Source: Dyadobacter psychrophilus
GTDB taxonomy: Bacteria; Bacteroidota; Bacteroidia; Cytophagales; Spirosomataceae
Direction: 5' to 3'
Assembly: GCF_900167945.1 (NCBI RefSeq)
Contig: NZ_FUZA01000002.1
Span: 434,001-498,000 of the forward strand
DNA length: 64,000 nt
A program made the translations under genes and the position numbers. This document shows positions 9,901-19,100 of this stretch, in pieces. Positions within the stretch are counted from its first letter, which is position 1. Every line of letters starts with the position of its first letter. Under the pieces are notes generated by a model. That model searched no databases. It saw only the letters and a program-made list of their open reading frames with translations, and was not told the origin of the DNA.

Positions 9901-10429
9901 CCCGCATTTCCTTGTTAAGCCTGTAAAGATCAAGCAGTTGTTTTCAATGTTGTCGAGGATTCATACCAAAAATCAGCCGGCAAGGAGGTTGGTGGCAGAT
10001 GCTGGAATAAGCTTCGGCGGGCAGACTGTTTCAGAAAACGTTACGGTATTGATTGCCGAAGATCACAAGATCAATATGCTGTTGGTAAAAACAATGTTGG
10101 CAAAAATCCTGTCGAATGTAACGATGATCGAAGCAGTGAATGGGAAAGAAGCAGTGAAATTATACGGAGAAACCAATCCGGACATTATTTTCATGGACAT
10201 TCAAATGCCGGAAGTCAATGGCTATGAGGCCACACAGGAAATCCGTAAACTGGAATCCGGCAGGCGGATACCCATCATCGCTCTCACAGCAGGGACGGTC
10301 GTTGGTGAACGTGAAAAATGCATTGAAGCAGGCATGGACGATTATCTTACCAAACCTGTTGTGAAAGATACATTGCAGGACACCATTGCCAGGTGGCTTT
10401 TACAGCGCTCGAAAGTAGAGTTTAACTAA
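6902..10429 (+). CDS. Hybrid sensor histidine kinase, five PAS domains, two receiver domains
   Basis: About 1175 residues with no membrane segment, so a cytoplasmic sensor. Order: about five PAS/PAC units (roughly 20-640); HisKA with MSHEIRTPLNG, phospho-accepting His666; HATPase with NLLSNAVKFT (N box), DTGIGI and GGTGLGLT (G boxes); a first receiver with DD and Asp951 in LMDCQMPGLDG; and a second receiver with Asp1099 in FMDIQMPEVNG, the usual ALTAG Thr block and a TKP lysine. In the first receiver the conserved switch Ser/Thr is Asn983 (ILLND) while Lys1006 is kept, so it may be a modified receiver. No Hpt or DNA-binding response regulator is adjacent. ATG 6902 is preferred over the upstream TTG at 6887; ATG 6926 is also possible. 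It ends inside a bidirectional terminator. Confidence 0.93.
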   Translation: MMNTSSRAMSEEQNEPKYASDFQLFQTFLGSHSMYVVCTDTNGNYTFVNDYFCNFYGMKREDILGQSSLLGVVAEDIEKCLQVGELCVVSPRKPHSVTLRKTSKYGGIKTTQWEFTGLTDESGTVKEIFCMGYDITQKVKTEQDLSVLVSNVQDVLFTLSPGLIFTYVSPSWTKVYGYHIKETLGNSFTNYIHPDDLHFCTASLLKIVETNTPIRGGIEHRILHKNGTWSWSNTNASIDSRSKEIILTSHNITELRRSRERLKELAIVASNTTDYIVITDNRGYITWVNKAYENQTGYTRREVKGLNPAELLCGPDTDMRTIEKIYEGSRDKKIVQVEILCYKKSGESYWVDLKITPVFDDKGNCTNYIAIERDITARKKSDDELRRMKNLLEQTNSVARIGGWELNAKSGELYWSTITKQIHEVEEDFKPDANVAIAFYKEGNSRDTINQVVMAGLTNGTPWDNELQLITAKGNEVWVRTIGKAEMVNGECVRVFGAFQDITRRKRSEMAILNSEAKFRSLYDSTSDAVVLFDRKGYLDCNRAALKMFKLQSVDMLVGKTHEELAAATYTSYDQLAGIAKENLETVYERGSHSFEWVFKRFGPDTDSFVAEVLLNLINVNDSQIIQAVIRDITLRKQAELELLEAREQAESASKLKSEFLANMSHEIRTPLNGVVGFTDLLMKTNLDETQQQYMSMVFQSANSLLEIINDILDFSKIEAGKLELRYEKTDLLTICGQVSDMLTYQAQQKHLEMLLNIPANIPHYVWADPLRLKQVLANLLSNAVKFTMSGEIELKIALLDRSNEDVTVRFSVRDTGIGIEPQNQRKIFDAFAQEDSSTTKRFGGTGLGLTISNSLLELMNSRLQLTSRTNAGSTFFFDVTFQIIPDGEEFVWDNTDNIKRVLVVDDNVNNGNILADILSNKEIRSDIVPSGEEALEKLFSDVKYDVVLMDCQMPGLDGIETIRQVRTSEHPELRSLPIILLNDSFEEETLTAVMAELNIPHFLVKPVKIKQLFSMLSRIHTKNQPARRLVADAGISFGGQTVSENVTVLIAEDHKINMLLVKTMLAKILSNVTMIEAVNGKEAVKLYGETNPDIIFMDIQMPEVNGYEATQEIRKLESGRRIPIIALTAGTVVGEREKCIEAGMDDYLTKPVVKDTLQDTIARWLLQRSKVEFN

Positions 10430-10459
10430 AAAGGAGGCACTTACGCCTCCTTTTTAGTT
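10424..10459. terminator. Bidirectional terminator, perfect 15-bp stem
   Basis: AACTAAAAAGGAGGC (10424-10438) and its exact complement (10445-10459) flank a 6-nt loop. An A-run precedes and a T-run follows, so it works in both directions. It contains the TAA stop of the hybrid kinase and lies 6 bp from the stop of the opposing SDR gene. Confidence 0.88.
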
Positions 10460-10465
10460 ATAATA

Positions 10466-11347
10466 TTAACCGTTAACGACTTGACCGCCGTTGGGGTGCA
10501 AGACTTGCCCGCTCATATAGGATGCATCCTCACAAGCGAGGAATACATAGCAGGGTGCAACCTCGGCCGGCTGTCCGGGACGTTTTAAAGGAGTATCCTT
10601 TCCAAATTTTTCAACTTTCTCAGCATCGAACGTTGCCGGGATTAAAGGTGTCCAGATCGGACCCGGCGCAACAGCATTAACCCTTATTTTCTTATCCGCA
10701 AGCGCACCGGCTAGCGACCTTGTATAGGCAACAATTGCACCTTTCGTAGAAGAATAATCCAGCAATGCGGGGCTTCCGTGATAAGCAGTCACCGACGTTG
10801 TGTTAATGATCGTGTCCCCTTCCTGCAAATGAGGCAGAGCCGCCTGGGTAAAGTAAAAGAAGGAGTAAATGTTGGTCGCGAATGTATTGCTGAGCTGCTC
10901 AGGGGTAATTTCGCGGACATCTTCCTTAGGGTGCTGCTCAGCCGCATTATTGACCAAAATGTTAAGCTTGCCAAACTCGCTGATAACGCGTGTCACAGCT
11001 TCTTTGCAAAAAGCCTCGTCCCGAATGTCGCCAGGAATGAGCAGGCACATTTTACCTTCCGCTTCTACCATGGCTTTGGTCTCTTCGGCATCCTGGTCTT
11101 CTTCCAGATAAACAATGGCCACATCAGCGCCTTCCCTGGCAAAATGGACGGCAACAGCCCTTCCTATCCCGCTGTCCCCGCCTGTTATCAGTGCCGATTT
11201 GCCTTGCAGTTTCCCGCTACCGCGATAATTTTCCCGGATAATGATCGGCGCCGGATCCATAATCTCCTCAATACCAGGCTGCGAGCCTTGGGTTTGTCCC
11301 TTCGTATCTATGTTGTAATCCATGATCTTGTTAAAGTTAGCGTTCAT
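10466..11347 (-). CDS. Short-chain dehydrogenase/reductase with N-terminal extension (YghA/general-stress type)
   Basis: 293 residues, longer than the classical 250 because of about 45 leading residues (DTKGQTQGSQPGIEEIMDP...). This extension is typical of the group with E. coli YghA and Bacillus stress dehydrogenases. The Rossmann motif is TGGDSGIGRAVA, the structural motif NNAAEQ, and the catalytic pair YSSTK with an upstream Ser in INTTSV. It probably reduces aldehydes or ketones with NADP(H) in the cytoplasm. ATG 11345-11347 is used; an internal ATG nine codons in also fits. It is convergent with the hybrid kinase and divergent from ndh. Confidence 0.88.
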   Translation of the reverse strand: MNANFNKIMDYNIDTKGQTQGSQPGIEEIMDPAPIIIRENYRGSGKLQGKSALITGGDSGIGRAVAVHFAREGADVAIVYLEEDQDAEETKAMVEAEGKMCLLIPGDIRDEAFCKEAVTRVISEFGKLNILVNNAAEQHPKEDVREITPEQLSNTFATNIYSFFYFTQAALPHLQEGDTIINTTSVTAYHGSPALLDYSSTKGAIVAYTRSLAGALADKKIRVNAVAPGPIWTPLIPATFDAEKVEKFGKDTPLKRPGQPAEVAPCYVFLACEDASYMSGQVLHPNGGQVVNG

Positions 11348-11560
11348 TTATTGTGAATGCCGGCTTTGCCTCAAACCGTGTGCCAATGCGAAGTGTAGTG
11401 CAAAATCCATCCAGAATTTCCCATGGAGGCTCCCTGACTTTGTCCGTGAGCAATGTTTTGCACAGTATTTATGATAAAAAAATGTCCGCAATCCGCCCTA
11501 ATATGCCCTCGGCATAATTATAATGGTGCAATACAGGCATTTGAGCTTAAAACAGGGATT
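11348..11560. promoter_or_regulatory. Divergent intergenic region, SDR / ndh
   Basis: 213 bp separate two divergent starts. It contains a short inverted repeat (TATGCC at 11502-11507, GGCATA at 11511-11516, 3-nt spacer) about 45 bp before the ndh ATG, which could be an operator or a chance palindrome. I see no clear TAnnTTTG box. The open frame upstream of ATG 11561 has no conserved sequence and is read as untranslated leader. Confidence 0.3.
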
Positions 11561-12823
11561 ATGGAGCAAATAAAGTTAGTCATCGTAGGCGGAGGGTTTG
11601 CCGGTATCAACCTTGCGCAGAAACTTTCCAGGGATGAGCGTTTCAACATCGTCCTGGTTGACAAAAATAACTACAACTTCTTCCCACCTTTATTATATCA
11701 GGTCGCGACCGGTTTTCTGGAAGCGTCCAACATCAGTTACCCATTCAGGAAATTTTTTCAGGAAAAGGCAAACCTCAGGTTTAGTCTCGGTGCATTCCAG
11801 GAAGTGTTCCCAAACGAAAGGAGGATCGCTACGGAAAGCGGCGACATTTATTATGATTACCTGGTTTTTTCCACAGGCACAGAAACCAATTATTTTGGAA
11901 TGGAAAATGTGAAAAAGAACGCGGTGCCGATGAAAACGGTCAGGGACGCGCTCGCCTTGCGTAACCACATTCTTTTGAACAAAGAAAGAGCTTCCAAAAT
12001 GCAGGATTCCAATGAGCGCAAAAAGCTGCTCTGTATTGTCGTGGCAGGGGCCGGGCCTACCGGCGTTGAGGTGTCGGGGATGCTGGCAGAAATGCATAAA
12101 AATATTTTTAAATGGGATTACCCGGAGCTGAACAGGGAAGAAGTGCAGATTTACCTGGTTGACGCGTTGCCGGTTGTCTTAAATCCGATGTCTAAAAAAT
12201 CGCAGGAAGATACGCTGGAAGCATTGCAGAAACTGGGCATTAATGTGCTGCTGGATCACGCAGTAAAGGATTTTGAAAACGGCGTTGTGACATTTGGTAA
12301 CGGGAAACAAATTGAAACCTCAACACTGATCTGGACCTCGGGTGTAACCGCAGCCGAACTCCCAGGCCTGCCCAGGGAAGCATTAGGGAAAGGGAGAAGG
12401 GTGCTCGTGGACAGCCACAACAAGGTGCTGGGCTTTGAGAATATTTTTGCTCTCGGCGACATTTGCCTGATGACCTCTGACGAGAAATTTCCGGAAGGTC
12501 ATCCGCAGCTTGCGCAGGTCGCCATTCAGCAGGGCAAAAATCTGGCTGCTAACCTGCCTCGTCTGATTGAGGGTAAGCCTTTGAACGATTTTCACTATGT
12601 GGACAAAGGCACGATGGCTATTATTGGCGTGAATAAGGCCGTTGCCGACTTGCCTGGCTTGCATTTCAAAGGTTTTATAGCTTACTTTCTGTGGCTGGTC
12701 GTGCATTTGTTCTCGTTGATCCGCTATCGCAACCAGGTTAAAACATTCTATAACTGGATGGTTGCGTTTTTTACCAGAGATCAGTCACTGCGGTTCATCA
12801 TGGATGCCAAGCCCGACAAATAA
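11561..12823 (+). CDS. ndh: Type II NADH dehydrogenase (NDH-2)
   Basis: 420 residues from ATG 11561, where the conserved protein begins (MEQIKLVIVGGGFAG). The first Rossmann motif GGGFAG binds FAD. The second, VVAGAGPTGVEVSG near residue 155, binds NADH. ALGDICLM near residue 295 is the conserved FAD/quinone-side motif. The C-terminal part (AYFLWLVVHLFSLIRYRNQ) is the amphipathic membrane-binding region. It passes electrons from NADH to menaquinone at the inner membrane without pumping protons. It is 5 bp from the following corA-like gene, so they are almost certainly cotranscribed. Confidence 0.9.
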   Translation: MEQIKLVIVGGGFAGINLAQKLSRDERFNIVLVDKNNYNFFPPLLYQVATGFLEASNISYPFRKFFQEKANLRFSLGAFQEVFPNERRIATESGDIYYDYLVFSTGTETNYFGMENVKKNAVPMKTVRDALALRNHILLNKERASKMQDSNERKKLLCIVVAGAGPTGVEVSGMLAEMHKNIFKWDYPELNREEVQIYLVDALPVVLNPMSKKSQEDTLEALQKLGINVLLDHAVKDFENGVVTFGNGKQIETSTLIWTSGVTAAELPGLPREALGKGRRVLVDSHNKVLGFENIFALGDICLMTSDEKFPEGHPQLAQVAIQQGKNLAANLPRLIEGKPLNDFHYVDKGTMAIIGVNKAVADLPGLHFKGFIAYFLWLVVHLFSLIRYRNQVKTFYNWMVAFFTRDQSLRFIMDAKPDK

Positions 12824-12828
12824 AATTT

Positions 12829-13731
12829 ATGATCCACACGATTGCCGAGAAAGCCAAATATCCGTTTGAATGGTTGGATATCACCGATCCCAACGAGGAA
12901 GAGTTGAAAGAGCTGACCGAGGCACATTCACTTCACGCATCTTCCATTAAGGACTGGGGACAACCCGACCACCTTCCCAAGTACGAAAAAGTGGCCGACT
13001 ATGTATTCATTATTTTCCGGATGCACGCCGAAACCGTTGGCTCGGAAGCCGACACCGTTCCGGAGCTGACAGATAAGGTGGCTATCTTCATGTTTCCCGA
13101 AAAAGTGATCACACTGCATCGTAAACCATGGGCAGCACCGGAATACATCGCCGAAAACCAGCTCGAACAACATGCTTGCGAGGATACATTACAACTTGTC
13201 AATGAAATCATTAAGAGCTGTCTGGCTACCTACGAAGCGCCCTCGGTAAAGCTCACCAGCGACATTGAGTATTATGAGGAGAATATGTTTCTCAAAAACC
13301 GCAAACCTTCCTTGCTCAAAGGCCTTTATTATTTGCGGCGCCGGGTGGAGGTGACCAGGCGTGTTATCATGCTCTCGCACGAGATCGTCGACAAAATGGA
13401 TGCAGCCGATCATTCCAATGCTTATACAAGGGATACGCGCGACCTTTTTGTCAAAATGCAGAATATTTATGACACATTGTTCGAAAATATGAACCAGCTT
13501 GTGATGATCTACTTTTCTATTTCGTCCCAGCGCACAAATGAGATCGTTCGCGTTTTGACATTGTTTTCGGTGTTTTTTATGCCGTTAACCTTCATTGTTG
13601 GCATTTACGGAATGAATTTCGACTATATGCCGGAGCTCAGGTTAAAATATGGTTACCCGGGTGTGATGATTGTAATGGCTTTGATTACAGTCGCGATTTA
13701 CGGCTGGTTCAAGAAAAAAGGTTGGTTGTGA
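12829..13731 (+). CDS. corA: CorA-family divalent metal (Mg2+/Co2+) transporter
   Basis: 300 residues. A large cytoplasmic N-terminal domain (about 1-240) is followed by two membrane helices. The signature GMN lies in GIYGMNFDYMPE at the end of the first helix, and the second helix (PGVMIVMALITVAIYGWF) ends with the basic KKKGWL tail typical of CorA. It forms a homopentameric channel for Mg2+ entry at the inner membrane. It starts 5 bp after ndh, so its expression may be tied to respiratory NADH oxidation. The symbol is used in the family sense; ion preference was not established. Confidence 0.9.
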   Translation: MIHTIAEKAKYPFEWLDITDPNEEELKELTEAHSLHASSIKDWGQPDHLPKYEKVADYVFIIFRMHAETVGSEADTVPELTDKVAIFMFPEKVITLHRKPWAAPEYIAENQLEQHACEDTLQLVNEIIKSCLATYEAPSVKLTSDIEYYEENMFLKNRKPSLLKGLYYLRRRVEVTRRVIMLSHEIVDKMDAADHSNAYTRDTRDLFVKMQNIYDTLFENMNQLVMIYFSISSQRTNEIVRVLTLFSVFFMPLTFIVGIYGMNFDYMPELRLKYGYPGVMIVMALITVAIYGWFKKKGWL

Positions 13732-13773
13732 GTGTTTAATGATGTTTATCCTGTTGCTTGTTGCCCTTAATGT

Positions 13774-14955
13774 ATGGAGTTTATTTATACCAAAAGTTTT
13801 TGCCTGCGTTCCATTTTTATCATTGTCCTTTTGCTTTGTCAATCGGCAGCGGAGGCTGTGGTGATTCCTAAAGCGCCGTCGGCGCTGACAGCGACAGCAA
13901 TATCCGCCACGCAGATAAATCTGGCCTGGATGGACAATGCCCTGGATGAAACGGGTTTCGAGCTGGAAAGGTCAGTGGACGGTTTGAAATTTGTGAAAGT
14001 TGCTGACCTGGGCATTAACATCAAGACATTTGCAAATACAGGGCTTACGGCTTCCACCAAATATTGGTACAGGATCCTTGCCAAGAATACAGCCGGGAAG
14101 TCCGCATACAGCAACATTGTAAGTGCAAACACCTTCCTGATTGCTCCAAATGCGCCAAAAAACCTCGCTGCTGTATCCGTTTCAACTGTTCAGATTAACA
14201 TTAGCTGGGAGGATAACGCCTTGAATGAGAGTGGCTTTCAGTTGGAGCGGTCATTGAATGGGACCGTTTTTACCAAAATTGCCGACCTCGGCGCCAACAT
14301 TAAAACGTATCAAAACACCGGCCTCAATCCTGCGACCGAATATTATTACCGTGTTCGCGCAGTGAATGCCACAGGCGCTTCGGCATATAGCAATGTAGGT
14401 TCAGCGACGACAGACAACATTCCTGTGCCCGATATGCCTGTGAATTTCTCTGCTGTGCCCATTGCCCCGGATATTGTTCAGCTACGCTGGGCAGCCGTTT
14501 CTGCAAATACCAGAGAAGTGATAATCGAACGTTCCAAAGGTGTCACCATGCAGTTTGCACAAATCGGGAAAGTCGCAGCTAACGTGCTGCAATTCCAGGA
14601 CACTGATTCACTTGCTAAAACGGATTATTATTATCGGATCAAAGCAGTGAATGCAGGCGGAAGTTCACCATACAGCCTTATATCAATTGTTCTGGCAAAC
14701 TCCATAATCACAGCAAATGAGCCGTTACCAAATGGTCCGATCATTTACACCGTGGAAAAAACGCTTATTGTTGAACTAAACAAACAAACGTCGGCGCAGT
14801 TGCAACTTTATGATGTAAATGGCAAAAGGCAGTTAGATACTAAAATAGGCGCATCATTCCGGGCAGATCTTGCTCGCCTTAGCCCGGGAATCTATATTGT
14901 CCGGATACTCACTGACAAGGAAGTAATATCTCACAAAATAGTGCTTTTTGACTAG
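13774..14955 (+). CDS. Secreted fibronectin type III protein with type IX sorting domain
   Basis: 393 residues. Signal peptide (hydrophobic core about residues 8-25), then three FnIII repeats starting near residues 31, 126 and 220. The first two are nearly duplicates (WMDNALDETGFELERS and WEDNALNESGFQLERS). The last 70 residues are a type IX secretion C-terminal domain: YTVEKTLIV..., QLYDVNGK, then SPGIYIVRILTDKE...KIV. It should cross the outer membrane by the T9SS and stay at the surface or be released. No catalytic domain is seen. It lies 20 bp upstream of a chitinase gene, suggesting a joint role such as binding or display on chitin. Confidence 0.85.
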   Translation: MEFIYTKSFCLRSIFIIVLLLCQSAAEAVVIPKAPSALTATAISATQINLAWMDNALDETGFELERSVDGLKFVKVADLGINIKTFANTGLTASTKYWYRILAKNTAGKSAYSNIVSANTFLIAPNAPKNLAAVSVSTVQINISWEDNALNESGFQLERSLNGTVFTKIADLGANIKTYQNTGLNPATEYYYRVRAVNATGASAYSNVGSATTDNIPVPDMPVNFSAVPIAPDIVQLRWAAVSANTREVIIERSKGVTMQFAQIGKVAANVLQFQDTDSLAKTDYYYRIKAVNAGGSSPYSLISIVLANSIITANEPLPNGPIIYTVEKTLIVELNKQTSAQLQLYDVNGKRQLDTKIGASFRADLARLSPGIYIVRILTDKEVISHKIVLFD

Positions 14956-14975
14956 TATCTCCTAAATTCAAAACC

Positions 14976-16106
14976 ATGAAATTCTGTAAGAACCTTTTGC
15001 TGCCGGCATTCGCGCTGGCTGTACTTTGCTCTGCCAATACCTGGGCTCAAAAAAAGAAAAAATACGTTGTTAATGCTTATGTAGGTGGTTTTCGCGGGTT
15101 AGTGAAAACAGAGGAAATTGACGTTGATAAATTGACACATATCAATTACGCCTTCGTAAATGTGCAGGACAGCCTTGCCGTGCTGACCAATCTGGCGACG
15201 GACTCAACGAATTTCCGCAAGCTCAATGAAATGAAGGCTTTAAAAAATCCCGATCTTAAGATCCTTATTTCCATAGGTGGCTGGGCATGGAGCGAAAATT
15301 TTTCAGACGCAGTTTTAACCGAAACTTCCCGCAGACAATTTGCCAGATCAAGCGTTGACATTGTGCGCCAGTTCAATCTGGACGGTGTTGACATTGACTG
15401 GGAATATCCTGCCATGCGGGGCGAAGAAGGCAACATTTTCCGGCCCGAAGACAAACGGAATTTTACCTTAATGTTCAAGGCAATCCGCGAGGAGCTGGAC
15501 ATTCTGGAAAAGGAAAAAAGCCGTGATTACCAGCTCACGACCGCAGTAGGCGGCTCAAAATCCTTTGTCGACAACACCGAAATGGGCCTCGCGCAGCAAT
15601 ATCTTGATTACGTTTTCATCATGACCTACGACTACGGCGGCAAGAACGGAACCGTAGGACATCATACTAATTTGTACGATTACGGCGACATTCCGGATGG
15701 TTCGTCGGCGGATCGCTCCGTGAAAAATTTCATAGCCGCAGGCGTTCCGGCAAGCAAAATTGTGCTGGGTGCAGCATTTTACGGCAAAGGCTGGGAAGCT
15801 GAATCCAGTAAGAACAACGGGCTGGGAGAGAAGCGCGTAAAAGCGGTTCAGGGAGGCGGTTACACCAAGCTGAAAGACACTTTGATCAATCAGAATGGTT
15901 ATAAAAAGTTTTACGACAAAAAAGCAAAAGCACCCTATCTGTTCAATGATTCCACCAAAGTCCTGATCACTTACGAGGACGAAAAGTCTATTAAGGGAAA
16001 ATGTAAGTATATCAAAAAAAACAACTTAGCCGGGATCTTTTTCTGGGAATATTTCAGCGATCCAAAGGAATATCTGATCACAGAAATCAGCAAAGATCTG
16101 GACTAA
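14976..16106 (+). CDS. Exported glycoside hydrolase family 18 chitinase
   Basis: 376 residues. Signal peptide 1-24 ending NTWA. The GH18 TIM barrel has the substrate-strand motif LISIGGW near residue 100 and the catalytic LDGVDIDWEYP with Glu143 as acid and Asp141/Asp139 in support. MTYDYGG is the conserved Tyr-containing strand near residue 212, and GIFFWEYFSD gives the conserved Trp. It should hydrolyse beta-1,4-linked GlcNAc polymers outside the inner membrane. It has no carbohydrate-binding or T9SS sorting domain of its own; the FnIII protein directly upstream has the sorting domain. Its TAA overlaps the TAG of the convergent SNF2 gene. Confidence 0.93.
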   Translation: MKFCKNLLLPAFALAVLCSANTWAQKKKKYVVNAYVGGFRGLVKTEEIDVDKLTHINYAFVNVQDSLAVLTNLATDSTNFRKLNEMKALKNPDLKILISIGGWAWSENFSDAVLTETSRRQFARSSVDIVRQFNLDGVDIDWEYPAMRGEEGNIFRPEDKRNFTLMFKAIREELDILEKEKSRDYQLTTAVGGSKSFVDNTEMGLAQQYLDYVFIMTYDYGGKNGTVGHHTNLYDYGDIPDGSSADRSVKNFIAAGVPASKIVLGAAFYGKGWEAESSKNNGLGEKRVKAVQGGGYTKLKDTLINQNGYKKFYDKKAKAPYLFNDSTKVLITYEDEKSIKGKCKYIKKNNLAGIFFWEYFSDPKEYLITEISKDLD

Positions 16107-19100
16107 CTGACCAAACTCAGCAAATCATTCTTCGTTAACGTTTTCAAAACGGAAGCATCGGTTTTAACCAGATCGTCGGCCAGGTCTTTTTTGGATTCCT
16201 GCAATTCGAGAATTTTTTCTTCAATCGTCCCGGGGCAGATCAGCCTGACGGCAATCACGTTTTTCTTTTGCCCGATCCTGTAACTCCGGTCAATCGCTTG
16301 ATTTTCAACGGCTGGGTTCCACCACGGATCGATCAGATAGACATAATCCGCTTCTGTAAGATTAAGCCCTGTTCCGCCTGCTTTCAAGCTGATCAGGAAC
16401 ACCCGGACTTCGGCATTATTCTGAAAGCTTTCAACCCTTGCAGCGCGGTCTTTCGTTTGACCTGCCAAATATTCAAATTTAATTCCGCGCGTAACAAGCT
16501 CATTTTTAATAAGATCGAGCATGGTTACAAACTGCGAGAACACCAGGATCTTATGCTGCGGCGACTTGCTTTCGATCTGTTCCAGAAGCGTCTCGATCTT
16601 GGAGGAAGCATTGCCGTAATAAAGATGGTCGTTCAGCAGGGCAGGCGAATTGCAGATCTGCCGGAGCTTCGTAAGGCCTTGCAGCACGTGCAGGCTTTCC
16701 CGCGCAATGTCGCCCTCGTTTCTGGTGTTCAAAAAAGTATAAAATTCCAGCTCGTAAGCATTGTAAACTTTCCGTTGCTCCTCGCCCATTTCGCAATAAA
16801 TGACCATTTCGGTCTTATCCGGAAGCTCGGTAGCAACTTGCTTTTTAGTCCGCCTCAAAATGAAAGGGTCAATTCTCTTCTGCAATTCCCTGGCTCTGTC
16901 AGTGTCTTTAAAGCGGTCGATCGGCATGGAGAAGTGGTTTCTGAACTGTGTTTTGTTGCCCAGTAAACCCGGACAGGCAAAGGAAAGCTGTCCGTAGAGA
17001 TCAAATGTATTGTTCTCAACAGGTGTTCCGGTCAGCACCAGCTTGTTTCTGGATTGCAACAGTCTGGCGGCCTTATAGCGCTGTGATTCAGGGTTTTTAA
17101 TGGCTTGTGATTCGTCGAGGACGATGTAGTTGAAATGATATTTTTTCAGAAAATTCACATCCGACAGTAATGTTCCGTACGAGGTGAGAATAACCTCGTA
17201 ATTGTCGAAATCCGCGGTGGTCTTCATCCGGTCCGCGCCATAAATAGTCAACACTTTTAACGATGGGGCAAACTTTTCAATTTCTGCCAGCCAGTTAAAA
17301 ATAAGCGAAGTAGGAACGATGATCAGGTTGGTGTTTTGAACCTGTTTTTCTCTTTGGGACAATATGAATGCGATGACTTGCAGCGTTTTACCCAGTCCCA
17401 TGTCATCCGCAAGACAACCTCCGAAGCCAAATTCATCCAGAAAATTCAGCCAGTTCAAACCTTGTTTTTGGTATTCACGCAAAGATGCATTCAGGTTGGC
17501 TGGGACTGTCACGGATTCAATGGATTCAAAATCTGCAAAACGCGACTTGTAGAAAGCGATCTGCTCCTTCACTTCCATGCTAAGGGCCTCTGCATCATAC
17601 ATTTCGCTCACCGAAGCGAAGTTCATTTTTGAAGTCTGGATTGTTTCGCCTACAACTTCTCCGGCCTCGAAAAATTTCGCAAATTTCTCAATCCACTCGT
17701 CCGGCAAAATGCCCTGTGTTCCGTCATCCAGCTGCACATATTTACTCCGGTTTTTTACCGCCTTATGCAGGTTTTTTAATGTAACTTTTTGATTTCCAAA
17801 CTTTACACCGGCCGTTGTGTTAAACCAATTGATCCCGCTAATGACGTTCACCGACACTTGCGCACGATTCGGATTCAGACGCATTTTTGTGAGTTTATCA
17901 AAACCCAGAACAGTGATTTTCTGATCCCGCCACTCTTCGAATGTGTTAAGAAACCAAGATTCGCTGAGGAAACGTTCTTTGTATAAATAGAAAAACTCTC
18001 GACCCAGTTGATCTTCGAAATCAGGATGTTGACGGATAATGGCGCCTGCAAAACGCAGTTCTTCACTTTCATCCCTTTGCACTGTAAATGGGTTTCCGTG
18101 GCTATCCATAGAGTAAATTTGCTTTTGCGAAAATACCGGAACTTCCACGGCGCCATATTTTATCACAGGCGTAATCATCACGTAATTCCCGAAATCTTCC
18201 AAATAAATGATCTTCTCATTTTCCAGATCAAAACCTTGTTCTTCCCTTTGGGCCGGCGTTGCCGGTTTCAGATAGGAATAAGTGATCCGGATTTTAGATT
18301 CCAGTTTTGCCAGCAGATTTTGCCTGAATTCCTCAAATTTTGAATTGTGAATGATGATTTTCTGATTGTGCTGACTAAAAAATTCTACCGTTTTCAAAAT
18401 GTCCTCATTGTCGATCAGATGCAGGGAATCCAGATAGAGTACAAAATAATCGTAACGCATTTTGACCTTTTCGAGGTCAAGCGAGACGCCATTTAAGCTT
18501 AGTTGCCCCGAAATCTGGAAAAAAGGATCTTTGCGGTCGATGGTCAAATGCATATCCACGGGCGATTTTGCAAGCTTCACCAAAACGAGGGAAGCTGCGC
18601 TGACATTTTCCGAGATAAGCGGATTGTGGTAAAAGAAATCAAGTTTATCCGGATTCTTGACAATGCTTTTTAAGCCTGCTAGATCTGTTTCGAGCTGCTT
18701 TTTGCGGAAATTATTTTGAAAGGAGGCAACGGCTGTGTAAAACTTGATAATGTCCGCATCCTGCGTTTTCCAGATGGCGTCCAGCGGATTTAGCAATGTC
18801 AGCGGGTTTTTGAGCTTGCCTTCCCGCGTAGTTCCCGCCTCGTACATTTCAAGGTAAAAGTGCTCATAATATTTGTGTTGCCCGATAATGACAATTGTTT
18901 TGCTATTTTCCGCCTGCACCTTGGCGCCGGGAATGTCAATGACTGGTTTATTGATCCATTGGTTTTCTAAAAATGAAACGGAAGTGGCGTTGAGAGGAAT
19001 CAACTCTTTCATCTTCGGCTTGATTTCCAATTCTTTATTGGTATAAAACAGCTGAAAGTATACGTCCGGGTCTGCTTCATTTTCTAACCCATAATCCTTT

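Noticed and set aside
13774..14955. Tandem DNA repeats in the FnIII gene as an intergenic repeat element
   Set aside because: The similarity follows the protein domains (repeated FnIII units) and is explained by domain duplication.
16268..16966. 232-residue plus-strand open frame inside the SNF2 helicase gene
   Set aside because: It is the shadow of a long, well-conserved helicase frame, has no domain-like sequence and no start context.
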